Below are positions 8,327 to 16,494 of a stretch of 28,768 nt of DNA, piece by piece (within the stretch, counting starts at the first letter, position 1; every line of letters begins with the position of its first letter). The notes beneath the pieces are model-generated. The model saw only the letters and a list, made by a program, of their open reading frames with translations. It made no database searches and was not told where the DNA came from. Origin of the DNA: CAYLUN01 sp964386865 (lineage in GTDB: Bacteria > Verrucomicrobiota > Kiritimatiellia > RFP12 > UBA1067); assembly GCA_964386865.1 (NCBI GenBank), contig CAYLUN010000072.1, positions 1 through 28,768 on the forward strand, read 5' to 3'. The position numbers and the translations under genes were made by a program.

Positions 8327-8335
8327 CCCCCCCCC
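8327..8335 (+). repeat. C9 homopolymer tract upstream of the macroglobulin gene
   Basis: Nine consecutive C bases lie 39 bases before the macroglobulin ATG, within a pyrimidine-rich stretch. Tracts of this length are prone to slippage. If it lies between promoter and start it could alter expression; no promoter could be placed with confidence. Confidence 0.6.
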
Positions 8336-8362
8336 TTCTCTTGACCCGTCTTCTTTTTGCGC

Positions 8363-8368
8363 AAGGAG
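8363..8368 (+). promoter_or_regulatory. Ribosome binding site of the macroglobulin gene
   Basis: AAGGAG sits 6 bases before the ATG at 8375. This rules out an earlier TTG at 8357, which lies upstream of the site. Confidence 0.8.
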
Positions 8369-8374
8369 TGTCTC

Positions 8375-11300
8375 ATGAAGTCTCTTCGTCTGGATCGGTT
8401 CTTCTGGTTTGCCGCTGCCTTTCTCATGCTTAACGCGTCCGGCTGGTGGTGGGTGCGGACGGAGGCCAGGGGGCAGAAGGCGGAGGTCGGAGGTCGGAGG
8501 TCGGAGGTCGGAGAGGCGGACGCGGAGCCCGTGCCGGTCTTGAAGCCGTTGGCCGTGATAGGCTTGGAGCAGACCGCGCTCTCGCCCGAGCGGTTGATGA
8601 CGCTCTCTCTGACGTTTTCGGGGCCGGTCGACTGGCCGTCGCTGGCCGAGCGCCTGACGCTTGCGTCTGACGGGCAAAAGGTGGCGTGGCAATTCGTGGG
8701 CAAAGCCCGTCCGGTCGGCTGCCTTGTTCGGACGGAGCGTGCGGTCGGAGCGAGCTCCATCGAGGTGCGCATCGCGGCTGGCGTCAAGCCCGCGTCGCGC
8801 GATTACGCGGAGTTGGCTGTGCCAGTGGCGCAGGCCGTGCCCGTGGTGCCGGCGTTCCGGTTCTCCAACCTGGAGGCGTGCACGCCTGCGTTCGGCCAGC
8901 CCTACGTGGTCGCCCGCTTCACGCAGGCGGCGGACACGCGTGACGCGGCCGCGCAGATCGCGTGCGAGCCGCCCGTGCCCCTGACGATCACGCCCGAGCC
9001 GTGGAACGACGGGCTGCGGGTGACGGGCCCGTTCGCGATCGGGCAGTCGTACACGCTGATCTTCAAGCCGGGCTTGCGCTCGCGGGCGGAGCACCGGCTC
9101 GAGCGGGAGGTGCGGCGGACGGTTCTGATCCGGCACCGCGAGGCGTGCGTGTCGATTCCGCTGGAGGGGCGGTACCTCGCGCCGGAGGGCGACCTGCTGG
9201 TGCCGGTGCTGGCGGTCAACACGCCGCACGTGGAGAGCACGCTCTCCCGCGTGCTGCCCCAGAATCTGGTGCAGTACGCCATGCGCGAGGGCGGCCACTA
9301 TAGCGGCTGGTGGCGCGATGACGCGTCGTCGCTGGCGCAGGAGCTGACCACGCGGGCCGTGGTGCGAACGAACCGGGTGGCAGCCGCGCGCGACCAGGAG
9401 CAGCGCCTCCTGCTGCGGCTGAGCGACTACAGCCAGGAGCCGGTGCGGGGCGTTTACGTGCTCGAGGTGAGCGCTCCGGACGTGGAGCCGCGCAGCCGGC
9501 TGGTGTGCGTGACGGATCTCGGGCTCAGCGCCCGCAGCGACGATGAGGCGGTGACGGTTTGGGTGACCGCGCTGCGCACCGGGCGGCCCGCGCCGGACGT
9601 GCGCGTGGAGCTGTACGGCCGCAACAACCTGCTCTGGTCCAAGGGGTCCAGCGACGCGCAGGGCCTGGTGCGCCTCGTCCGCCGGGCGGACGAGGGCGAG
9701 CCGCTCCTCGTGCTGGCGCAGAGCGCCGACGGCCGCGACTTGTCGGTGCTGCAGCTCGCGGACGGCAGCGCGGTGGAGCAGCGCACCGAGGCGTCGCGCG
9801 GCTATCCCGAGCGGGGCGTCTGCGAGGCGTTCGTCCTGTGCGACCGCGACATCTACCGCCACGGCGAGCGGGCCTTCGTGCAGGCGCTGCTCCGCAACGC
9901 GGACGGCAAGCCGCCCGCGCCTTTCCCCGCCGTGTTGCACGTGGTCAAGCCCGACGGGCGCACCTTCAAGACGGTTCCGGTGATGCCCGACGCGCTGGGC
10001 GCGGCGACCGCCGAGGTCACCCTGCCCGAGTATCTGCCGTCCGGCACGTATACGCTCGAGCTGCGCCTGCCGGGCGAGGGCGCCCTGCTCGGCAGCCGGC
10101 GGCTGATGCTGGAGGCCTTCGTGCCGCCGCAGACCCGCGTCAAGCTGTCGGAGCTGCCCGAGTCCGTGCGCGCGGGCGACGATCTGTCGTTTAAGGTCTC
10201 GGCCGAGCACCTGTTCGGCAAGCCGGCGGCGGGGCTGGCGGCTGAGGCGAGCGTGAGCCTGTCAGAGGCCGCGTTCAAGCCCAAGGCGTGGGAGGGCTTT
10301 CAGTTCGGCGACGAGGAGCGGAGCCGGGCGCTGCAGCCGCTGGAGTGCCCGCGGCAGACGCTGGGCGAGGACGGCTCCGCCGCCTTCTCCGCGAAAGTCG
10401 CCGTGCAGGGCCTGCCGCCCGCGCGGGTGAGGGCCTGCGTGCAGGCTACGGTCACGGAGACGGGCGGCCGGACGGTTTCCGCGCGGGCGGAGACCACGGT
10501 GGACCCCTATCCCTTCTACATCGGTATCGCGCCCGGGGACGGGCGGGCCATCCGCGTGGGGGTGCCGCGCACGGTCGCGCTGGCGGCCGTCAAGCCCGAT
10601 GGGGCTCGGCACGCCGCGCGGACGCCGGTGCAGGTGAGGATCGAGAAAGTCACGTGGGTGAGCGGCATGCTGAAAGACCCGGCGGGCGCGTACCGCTGGG
10701 AGAGCGAGCGCGTCAAGACGACGGTGGCGGAGGCCGCGGCCGAGACCGGGCCTGAGAACGCGGATTACACCTTCGCTGTCCAAGGCCCGGGCGACTACGT
10801 GCTCACCTTTACGGATCCGGTGTCGCACGCGGCGTCGAGCTGGCGGTTCGCGGCGGGCGGGGAGGGGCAGGCTGACGGCGCGTGGAGCCGCGAGTCGCCG
10901 GACCGCGTCGAGCTGGTCTTTGACAAGGAGGCGTACCGGCCCGGCGAGATCGCGCGCCTGCAGCTCCGCGTGCCGTTTGCGGGCCAGGCGTGGGTGACGT
11001 TGAGCAACGACCGCCTGCTGGAGAGCCGCGTGCTGGCGCTGACGAACAACACGGCCGCGCTCGACTGGGCGGTGACAGAGGCGTTCGCGCCGAACGTGGC
11101 GGCGGCGGTGAGCGTGGTGCGGCCGGCCGTCGCGGAGAGCGTGTGGAGCGCCCACCGGGCGTCGGGCGAGGCGCTGCTGCGCGTGCTGCCGCCCGCGCGC
11201 AAGCTGGCGGTTCGGGTGCTGCCCGACGCGGCGGTGTGGCGGCCCAAGGGCACGGGGACGGTGCGGGTCGCGGTGGCTGACTCCGAGGGCCGCCCGGCGG

Positions 11301-13483
11301 CCGGCGCGGCGGTGACGGTGCTGGCGGTGGATGAGGGCGTCTGTCAGCTGACCGACTACGAGACGCCCGACCCGTACGCGTTCTTCACGGAGGCCCGCTG
11401 GGGCTACTTGGGCTTCCACGACGTCTACCGCAGCCTGATGCCGATCACAGACGAGAAGGCGTTCGGCTCGGCGTCGCACGTCGGCGGCGACGGCGGCGAC
11501 GAGATGTTCAAGCGGCTCAACCCCGTGGCGGCGCGGCGCTTCAAGCCGCTGGCGCTGTGGCAGGCCAACGTCAAGGCGGACGCCGCGGGCGAGGCGGCGG
11601 CGACCTTCGAGCTGCCCGAGTTCGCGGGCGAGCTGCGGCTGATGGCGGTGGCGTGGGACGCGCGGGCGGTGGGCTCTGAGGCCGCGTCGGTGAAGGTGAA
11701 GCGCAAGCTGGTCGTGCAGCCCGACCTGCCGCGCTTCCTTGCGCCGGGCGACCGCAGCGCGGTTGAGGTGGCGCTGCACAACGAGAGCGGCGCGGCGTGC
11801 ACGGCCCGCGTGTCCGTGCGGGCCGACGGGCCGATGTCGTGCGAGGGGGCAGAGCGCGAGGTACCGCTGGCGGCCGGCGAGTCGCGGACGGTGCGGGTGC
11901 CCGTGGCCGCGAAGGAGCAGGCGGGGACGGCTCAGGTGACGGTGCGGGTCGAGGGCGCGGGCGAGGTCTACGAGGAGCCGATCGAGCTGGCGGTGCGGCC
12001 GGCCGCGGCGCTGCGCGTGACGGACGAGGGCGTCGTGCTCAAGCCGGGCGAGGAGCGGGCCTTCGAGCCGCCGCAAGGCGTGCTGGAGGGGAGCGTGAAG
12101 CAGACCTTTTTCTGCTCGGCTCAGCCCGCGGTCAACCTGCTCGGCGCGCTGGAGTACGTGATGCACTACCCCTACGGGTGCTTGGAGCAGACCGTGTCGG
12201 CGGCGTTGCCGCTGCTGGCGCTCAGCGGCCTGGAGGGGCGGCTGCCGTCGCATGAGACCACGCTTGCGCAGGAGGCGCCCGACCGCATCAGCGCGGCGCT
12301 CTTGCGCGTGTTCTCGATGCAGCGCTGGAGCGGCTTCGCGATGTGGCCGGACGCGTGGGACAGCAGCCCGCACGCAACGGTTTACGCGGCCTTTTTCCTT
12401 GTGCAGGCGGCGCAGGCCGGATACGCCCTGCCCCAGGGGGCGTTGGCCGAGGTGGTTCAGGTCTTACGCGACCGGCTTCCGTGCGACGCCGTGTCGCGCG
12501 CCTACGTCTGCCACGTGCTGGCGCTGGCGGGGCAGCCCGACCGCGGGTGGGCGCTGCGGCTGTACGAGCAGGCGGAGTCGCTGAAGCCGGAGGAGCGCTT
12601 CCATCTGGCCCGCGCGCTGATCCGCGCCGGGGACGTTGACAAGGGCCGCGAGGTTCTCGTGCAGGCGCGCTCGGCGCAGGGCCTGCGCGAAGCGGCATTC
12701 GCCCTGCTCGCGTGGCTCGAGATCGACCCTGCGAACCCCGCTGTAGCGGCCTGCTGCCGGGAGATCGACGCGGCGCGCCGCCGCGCGGGGCACTGGGGCA
12801 CGACGCAGGACAACGCGCTGGCGCTGCTGGCGATGGGCGCTTACCTGCGTGCCACGCCGGAGCAGCCGCAAACTTTCGCGCCGACGTTCCGCTGGGCGGG
12901 ACAGTCTCTCGCGGTGGCGGCCACCAACGCGTACGTGTGGGTGCCCGGCGTGGGGGCTGGAGACGGTGCGGCGTGCCTGCGCAACGGCGGGCCCGGGCCG
13001 ATGTACGTCACGCGCCGGTTGGCGTGCGTGCCGCTGGCGGCGGGCGTCGAGCAGGCCGACAGGGGGCTCAAGGTGCGGCGCGAATGGCTGGACGGGCAGG
13101 GCGCGCCGGTCGACCCCGCGGCGCTGCGGCGCGGCGACCTTCTGATCGTGCGGCTGACGCTCGATCCGCAGGGCCGGGAGCTTCAGGACATCGTGGTGGA
13201 GGAGCTGCTGCCCGCCGGGCTGGAGATCGAGAACGCGCAGATGGCTTCGGCTGGAACCTTGCCCTGGATCAAGCGCGACGAGGCCGAGTGGGTCTTGCAC
13301 CGCGAGGCGCGGGACGACCGGCTGCTGCTCTTCAGCAAACCGATCGCCGAGGCGCACACGTTCCACTACGCGGCTCGCGCGGTGAGTTCGGGCGAGTTCG
13401 TGGTGCCTCCGATTTCGGCCGTCGCCATGTACGATCCCGACACCTTCAGCCGGCACGGCCTGGGCCGAGCCGTTGTCAAATAG
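8375..13483 (+). CDS. Bacterial alpha-2-macroglobulin with intact thioester
   Basis: This protein of about 1702 residues traps proteases: cleavage of a bait region exposes a thioester that links covalently to the attacker. One N-terminal hydrophobic helix (about residues 9-26, no lipobox) suggests anchoring in the inner membrane facing the periplasm. Family blocks appear in order: the macroglobulin domain motif CDRDIYRHGERAFV (about 488), a second FDKEAYRPGEIARLQL, VLAVDEGVCQLTDYETPDPY (about 985), the A2M core beginning ALWQANVKADAAGEA (about 1062), and the thioester motif PYGCLEQ with Cys1269 followed by an alpha-helical thioester domain. A receptor-binding-like beta domain closes the protein (ELLPAGLEIENAQ). 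The length matches YfhM-type bacterial A2Ms. The usual partner pbpC (PBP1C) is not adjacent. About 36 codons in, the coding sequence runs through a 7-base tandem repeat giving a low-complexity EVGGRRSEVG peptide. A likely terminator follows the stop. Confidence 0.95.
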   Translation: MKSLRLDRFFWFAAAFLMLNASGWWWVRTEARGQKAEVGGRRSEVGEADAEPVPVLKPLAVIGLEQTALSPERLMTLSLTFSGPVDWPSLAERLTLASDGQKVAWQFVGKARPVGCLVRTERAVGASSIEVRIAAGVKPASRDYAELAVPVAQAVPVVPAFRFSNLEACTPAFGQPYVVARFTQAADTRDAAAQIACEPPVPLTITPEPWNDGLRVTGPFAIGQSYTLIFKPGLRSRAEHRLEREVRRTVLIRHREACVSIPLEGRYLAPEGDLLVPVLAVNTPHVESTLSRVLPQNLVQYAMREGGHYSGWWRDDASSLAQELTTRAVVRTNRVAAARDQEQRLLLRLSDYSQEPVRGVYVLEVSAPDVEPRSRLVCVTDLGLSARSDDEAVTVWVTALRTGRPAPDVRVELYGRNNLLWSKGSSDAQGLVRLVRRADEGEPLLVLAQSADGRDLSVLQLADGSAVEQRTEASRGYPERGVCEAFVLCDRDIYRHGERAFVQALLRNADGKPPAPFPAVLHVVKPDGRTFKTVPVMPDALGAATAEVTLPEYLPSGTYTLELRLPGEGALLGSRRLMLEAFVPPQTRVKLSELPESVRAGDDLSFKVSAEHLFGKPAAGLAAEASVSLSEAAFKPKAWEGFQFGDEERSRALQPLECPRQTLGEDGSAAFSAKVAVQGLPPARVRACVQATVTETGGRTVSARAETTVDPYPFYIGIAPGDGRAIRVGVPRTVALAAVKPDGARHAARTPVQVRIEKVTWVSGMLKDPAGAYRWESERVKTTVAEAAAETGPENADYTFAVQGPGDYVLTFTDPVSHAASSWRFAAGGEGQADGAWSRESPDRVELVFDKEAYRPGEIARLQLRVPFAGQAWVTLSNDRLLESRVLALTNNTAALDWAVTEAFAPNVAAAVSVVRPAVAESVWSAHRASGEALLRVLPPARKLAVRVLPDAAVWRPKGTGTVRVAVADSEGRPAAGAAVTVLAVDEGVCQLTDYETPDPYAFFTEARWGYLGFHDVYRSLMPITDEKAFGSASHVGGDGGDEMFKRLNPVAARRFKPLALWQANVKADAAGEAAATFELPEFAGELRLMAVAWDARAVGSEAASVKVKRKLVVQPDLPRFLAPGDRSAVEVALHNESGAACTARVSVRADGPMSCEGAEREVPLAAGESRTVRVPVAAKEQAGTAQVTVRVEGAGEVYEEPIELAVRPAAALRVTDEGVVLKPGEERAFEPPQGVLEGSVKQTFFCSAQPAVNLLGALEYVMHYPYGCLEQTVSAALPLLALSGLEGRLPSHETTLAQEAPDRISAALLRVFSMQRWSGFAMWPDAWDSSPHATVYAAFFLVQAAQAGYALPQGALAEVVQVLRDRLPCDAVSRAYVCHVLALAGQPDRGWALRLYEQAESLKPEERFHLARALIRAGDVDKGREVLVQARSAQGLREAAFALLAWLEIDPANPAVAACCREIDAARRRAGHWGTTQDNALALLAMGAYLRATPEQPQTFAPTFRWAGQSLAVAATNAYVWVPGVGAGDGAACLRNGGPGPMYVTRRLACVPLAAGVEQADRGLKVRREWLDGQGAPVDPAALRRGDLLIVRLTLDPQGRELQDIVVEELLPAGLEIENAQMASAGTLPWIKRDEAEWVLHREARDDRLLLFSKPIAEAHTFHYAARAVSSGEFVVPPISAVAMYDPDTFSRHGLGRAVVK
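8481..8513 (+). repeat. Heptanucleotide tandem repeat (CGGAGGT, 4.7 copies) inside the macroglobulin gene
   Basis: Four exact CGGAGGT units and a fifth partial one (CGGAG) run in tandem near the 5' end of the coding sequence. Because seven is not a multiple of three, gain or loss of one unit shifts the frame. The encoded peptide sits between the membrane helix and the first folded domain, where extra residues would be tolerated. Confidence 0.85.
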
Positions 13484-13521
13484 CCGGCTGTCCGGCTCGT
13501 CCGGCTTTAATTTTTTTTTTT
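13482..13521 (+). terminator. Probable Rho-independent terminator after the macroglobulin gene
   Basis: AGCCGG (13482-13487) can pair with CCGGCT at 13492-13497 or at 13501-13506, and eleven consecutive T bases follow at 13511-13521. The T-run is strong and the stem is short. It separates the macroglobulin gene from the secreted-protein operon. Confidence 0.6.
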
Positions 13522-13579
13522 GCCGCTTGCGCGCAGGCCGCGTTTCCTATAGACTTATCCTATTCAGTGGTAACAGTTG

Positions 13580-13599
13580 AGTGTTTTCGCGAAAACGCT
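13580..13599. promoter_or_regulatory. 20-base palindrome upstream of the secreted-protein operon
   Basis: The sequence AGTGTTTTCGCGAAAACGCT is self-complementary except for one T/G pair, with a perfect 14-base centre GTTTTCGCGAAAAC. It lies 33 bases before the first ATG of the operon and 58 bases after the T-run of the preceding terminator, where a promoter/operator would sit. It suits a dimeric repressor or activator; a 5'-UTR hairpin is the alternative. Confidence 0.55.
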
Positions 13600-13619
13600 A
13601 GGGATTCTGGATCTCATTC

Positions 13620-13624
13620 GGGAG
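13620..13624 (+). promoter_or_regulatory. Ribosome binding site of the first cassette gene
   Basis: GGGAG lies 8 bases before the ATG at 13633. It sets the start there although the frame is open far upstream, inside the preceding gene. Confidence 0.7.
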
Positions 13625-13632
13625 ACGTGACT

Positions 13633-14826
13633 ATGATGTCTACCATGCTGCGGTTGAAACGGACTGCGGCCGCGGGTGCGCTATGTGTGTGTGCACAGGC
13701 GTTTACCGGGGACGCGCGGGCGGCAGATTCGGTTGTGCCGTCATCTTGGAACGTGGCGCCGCTTACGGCTGGCGCGTATCGGGAGCCCTTTGACGCGACC
13801 CTGCCGGGATGGGCGGGCGCGGTCGGGCTGAGCGTGGTCACCAACGGGTTCCCTTCCATGAGCGGCTCGTCGCTGCCGACCCGCTCGAACGCGTGGTTCG
13901 GCGCGAACGCCAAGGTGCTTCAGCTTGACACCGAGGGCGCTGTAGTGACAAACACGGTAGCCTATCCGGATTTGGAGGGAGCTGTCTCCTATGGCACGAA
14001 GCCGGTGTACGTCGACATGCGCGTCCGCTTTGACGCCATGAGCGACGGGCCGTATCCAGAGACCGTGGCGGGCACCAAAATGGCGGTCTTCGTTTCGGCG
14101 GACGCCAAGCTGGTGGCGGTGCACGCGAACGGCTGGACCACGAACGCGATGACGATCGATACCAATCTGTGGTATCAGCTCACGATCAAGATGCTGAACG
14201 GAAAGTTCGACGTGCTGATGAACGATGCGTCCGTGTTCGCTGATTTGGATCTGATGAACACGAGCGGAAACACGCTGGCGGCAACGAGCTTTAGCGGCAC
14301 GGGGCTGATCGACGAACTCTACGTTAGCCACGGCAACCCGGCGTACGCGGTGGTCGGCCCAACGGGCCTGATCCCGGATCTTCCCGCAACGGGCGGCAAC
14401 CCGCCGACCGACGAGCAGCAGACGCGCATTAACGCGTGGCTGGACGCCTTCGCGGGAATCGACGAGAACACGGTTCTTTCGATGACGCAAGACCAGCTCA
14501 GCGCGGCCTACCTGATTGACGAGCTGGGCGGCAACAGCGCGACCGCGACGCCCGTGGGATACACGTTCGGCGTTTCGGCGATCAACCTGATCTCGCCTAC
14601 GGTGCTCGTGGTCACCGCCGGGCTGACGACGGACAACGGCGACAAGGAAGGCCCGATCAACGGCCGCATCCAACTTCAGGGCAAGGTCAGCATCGGCGAC
14701 GTGTGGACGACGCTCAGCGGGGCGATTACGCCTTCGTTCGCGGACTTCACGGCGGGTCAGGCGACCTATACCTTCACCATTCCGGCTGGCGGCTACCAGT
14801 TCTTCCGGGCGCAGATCGTCCCTTAA
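13633..14826 (+). CDS. Secreted protein, lectin-like beta fold, cassette gene 1
   Basis: This is a 397-residue exported protein of unknown function. Residues 1-30 form a signal peptide (basic MLRLKR, a hydrophobic stretch, and a cleavage-like ARA). The middle has the alternating hydrophobic pattern of concanavalin/LamG-type domains: PVYVDMRVRFDAMSDG, KMAVFVSADAKLVAVHANGW and LWYQLTIKMLNGKFDVLMN. The latter part contains a short segment like EF-hand or dockerin-type linkers (INAWLDAFAGIDENTV). The C-terminus ends in GGYQFFRAQIVP, an ending shared with the next gene's FFRVIVP. It is followed after 13 bases by cassette gene 2, whose ribosome binding site overlaps this stop codon, so the two are surely co-transcribed. 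Carbohydrate binding is inference; no catalytic motif is seen. Confidence 0.8.
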   Translation: MMSTMLRLKRTAAAGALCVCAQAFTGDARAADSVVPSSWNVAPLTAGAYREPFDATLPGWAGAVGLSVVTNGFPSMSGSSLPTRSNAWFGANAKVLQLDTEGAVVTNTVAYPDLEGAVSYGTKPVYVDMRVRFDAMSDGPYPETVAGTKMAVFVSADAKLVAVHANGWTTNAMTIDTNLWYQLTIKMLNGKFDVLMNDASVFADLDLMNTSGNTLAATSFSGTGLIDELYVSHGNPAYAVVGPTGLIPDLPATGGNPPTDEQQTRINAWLDAFAGIDENTVLSMTQDQLSAAYLIDELGGNSATATPVGYTFGVSAINLISPTVLVVTAGLTTDNGDKEGPINGRIQLQGKVSIGDVWTTLSGAITPSFADFTAGQATYTFTIPAGGYQFFRAQIVP

Positions 14827-14839
14827 AGGAGAATCCGCA

Positions 14840-15625
14840 ATGAAACACACACTTCCGATTCTAACGCTCCTCCTTTCGGGCGCCGCGGCTTTCGCGGCGG
14901 GTCTGTCGCAACTCACGCTTTCGATCTCGACGCAAGGGCCAGACGCCTATGCGGACGGCACCCCGGTTCAGGTCGGCGAGGCGTATCTGCTCGTCTACGT
15001 GGCCGCGGGCTCGACGTTCCAGGGCGTCCTGACGGACGGCACGCTGGCCGACCCCGTCAACAACCGGATCGCCACGCGGGCCGCTGCGGTCGCGGGCGCC
15101 AAGTGCGGGTTCAAGGCCATCCAGTACCCGGCGGACCTCTATCCGGCGGGCGGCTCGTGGGTGATCGTCGCGCTCGACACGCGTGACGCAGCGGGCGTGG
15201 TCGGCGGGCTGGTGGCGGCGCAGGGCTCGAGCCCGGCTGCGGCCGCAGCCTCCGGCGAATCGACCAGCCTCAACACGCTCAGTGTCGCGTCGCAGAGCGG
15301 CGGCGCTCCCGTGCTGGCCACAACGACGCAGTCGCCCGCCCCCGCCGGCACGCCGGCGCCGGTGCTGACCTCGGTTCAGGCGCAGGACGGTGCGGTCAGC
15401 GTACGCTTCAAGAACGTGACGGGCCGCGCGCTGTATGAGGTGCAGAGCACGACGGATCTCGCGTCGGGCGACTGGCAGCCTGCCTCGGGCGGCACGCGCC
15501 TGTGGGCCTCGGCCGAGAAGTTGGTTGTCGGCGAGGGCGGCGCCTCCGAGCTGCCTGTGACGGTGCAAGTGCCAGCGGCGGACAAGGTGCGCTTTTTCCG
15601 CGTGATTGTGCCGGGCAGCAACTGA
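14840..15625 (+). CDS. Secreted protein of unknown function, cassette gene 2
   Basis: This 261-residue exported protein has a clear signal peptide (MKHTLPILTLLLSGAAAFAA). AAGGAG at 14826-14831 overlaps the previous stop and is 8 bases from the ATG. Residues about 20-120 form a compact domain (GTPVQVGEAYLLVYVAAGS, GGSWVIVALDTRDAAG) resembling part of cassette gene 4, which also has a presented-value domain with LVYV and an early threonine-rich strand. An Ala/Ser/Pro-rich linker follows (about 125-180). The end is a small beta domain of the kind common at the C-termini of Verrucomicrobia-type secreted proteins: YEVQSTTDLASGDWQPA ... RFFRVIVP. No catalytic residues are recognised. It is probably a surface or extracellular structural component. 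Confidence 0.8.
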   Translation: MKHTLPILTLLLSGAAAFAAGLSQLTLSISTQGPDAYADGTPVQVGEAYLLVYVAAGSTFQGVLTDGTLADPVNNRIATRAAAVAGAKCGFKAIQYPADLYPAGGSWVIVALDTRDAAGVVGGLVAAQGSSPAAAAASGESTSLNTLSVASQSGGAPVLATTTQSPAPAGTPAPVLTSVQAQDGAVSVRFKNVTGRALYEVQSTTDLASGDWQPASGGTRLWASAEKLVVGEGGASELPVTVQVPAADKVRFFRVIVPGSN

Positions 15626-15654
15626 GGTTACCAAGCAAAGGAGAGGGAGAAGCC

Positions 15655-16476
15655 ATGAAGAAGAGTTCACTGATGCTCGCGGCCTTTGTAGTAGCCGGCT
15701 TGGTCCGTGCGGACATTCCGCCGATCTCGGGCGAGAACACGGTCGGTTTCGCGCCGATCACCGCGCCGGGCGAGGCCAACACGATTGTCACCGTGCCGTT
15801 CGAGGCCTGCCTCGGAAGCGGTTCGGCCGGCACGCTCGCCGACCTGGTGGCGACGAACGGCCTGACCTCGCATGCCTCGGATCCGGCGCTGGCCGACCAG
15901 TTGGTCGTGATGACCGCGGTTGAGGCCTCGCTGTTCTACTACTATTATTGGCTCCAGGCCGGGCAGGGCTGGACGGCGATCACGACCGAAAAGCTGATGC
16001 CCGACGGCACCAGCCAGAGCGTTAGTCCGCCGGCAGCCAGCGCGTTTGATATCGCGCGAGGACTCGGCTTCTGGATCAAGCGCAGCGCGGCGAGCAGCGC
16101 CCCGCTCTATGTCAAGGGCCAGGTCGCCACGGCCAAGCAGTCCACCTCCATTAACGAGGGGCTCAATCTGGTTGGCTACGGCACCGTGGCGGCGTTCACG
16201 CTGAACGACTCCGGCATTGACTGGACGGGCGCGTACGGCGGAACCGGCAACACGTCAACCTCCGACAAGATCATCGTCGTGAATGCGGACGGCTCGTTTA
16301 CTGAGTATTTCTTCTTCGTGAAGCCGACGGGGTGGCCGGTTGGCTACGATGCGCTGAGCAACAAGTGGATCACCAAGAGCTACACCCTCGCGTCGGGAAC
16401 GCTTCCCGCCGGTCGGGGCTTCTGGTACCAGCGCCGCGGCACAGGGTCATTCACCTTCAAACCGGATGGCGAGTAA
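15655..16476 (+). CDS. Secreted protein with duplicated beta domain, cassette gene 3
   Basis: This is a 273-residue exported protein with signal peptide MKKSSLMLAAFVVAGLVRA and a good ribosome binding site (GGAG at 15640 and GGGAG at 15645). After the signal comes ENTVGFAPITAPGEANTIV. Two similar halves then follow, each ending in a glycine/aromatic motif: GLGFWIKRSA near residue 140 and GRGFWYQRRG near the C-terminus, with NLVGYG starting the second half. This internal duplication resembles a family of hypothetical secreted proteins in PVC bacteria. A run of four tyrosines (FYYYYW) lies in the first half. It has no membrane anchor and no catalytic motif. It sits 29 bases after gene 2 and 18 bases before gene 4. 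Confidence 0.8.
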   Translation: MKKSSLMLAAFVVAGLVRADIPPISGENTVGFAPITAPGEANTIVTVPFEACLGSGSAGTLADLVATNGLTSHASDPALADQLVVMTAVEASLFYYYYWLQAGQGWTAITTEKLMPDGTSQSVSPPAASAFDIARGLGFWIKRSAASSAPLYVKGQVATAKQSTSINEGLNLVGYGTVAAFTLNDSGIDWTGAYGGTGNTSTSDKIIVVNADGSFTEYFFFVKPTGWPVGYDALSNKWITKSYTLASGTLPAGRGFWYQRRGTGSFTFKPDGE

Positions 16477-16494
16477 AGCGAGAGGGTTCAAACG

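Noticed and set aside
8168..10210. 680-codon open frame on the - strand opposite the macroglobulin
   Set aside because: It is antisense to a gene with clear domain motifs, its translation is rich in Arg, His and Leu from GC-biased codons, and it shows no domain or ribosome binding site.
10262..12373. 703-codon open frame on the - strand
   Set aside because: This is another antisense shadow of the macroglobulin gene with the same low-complexity Arg/His composition.
12712..13632. A longer N-terminus for the first cassette gene
   Set aside because: The open frame runs back through the macroglobulin coding sequence in another frame. The signal peptide and ribosome binding site place the start at 13633.
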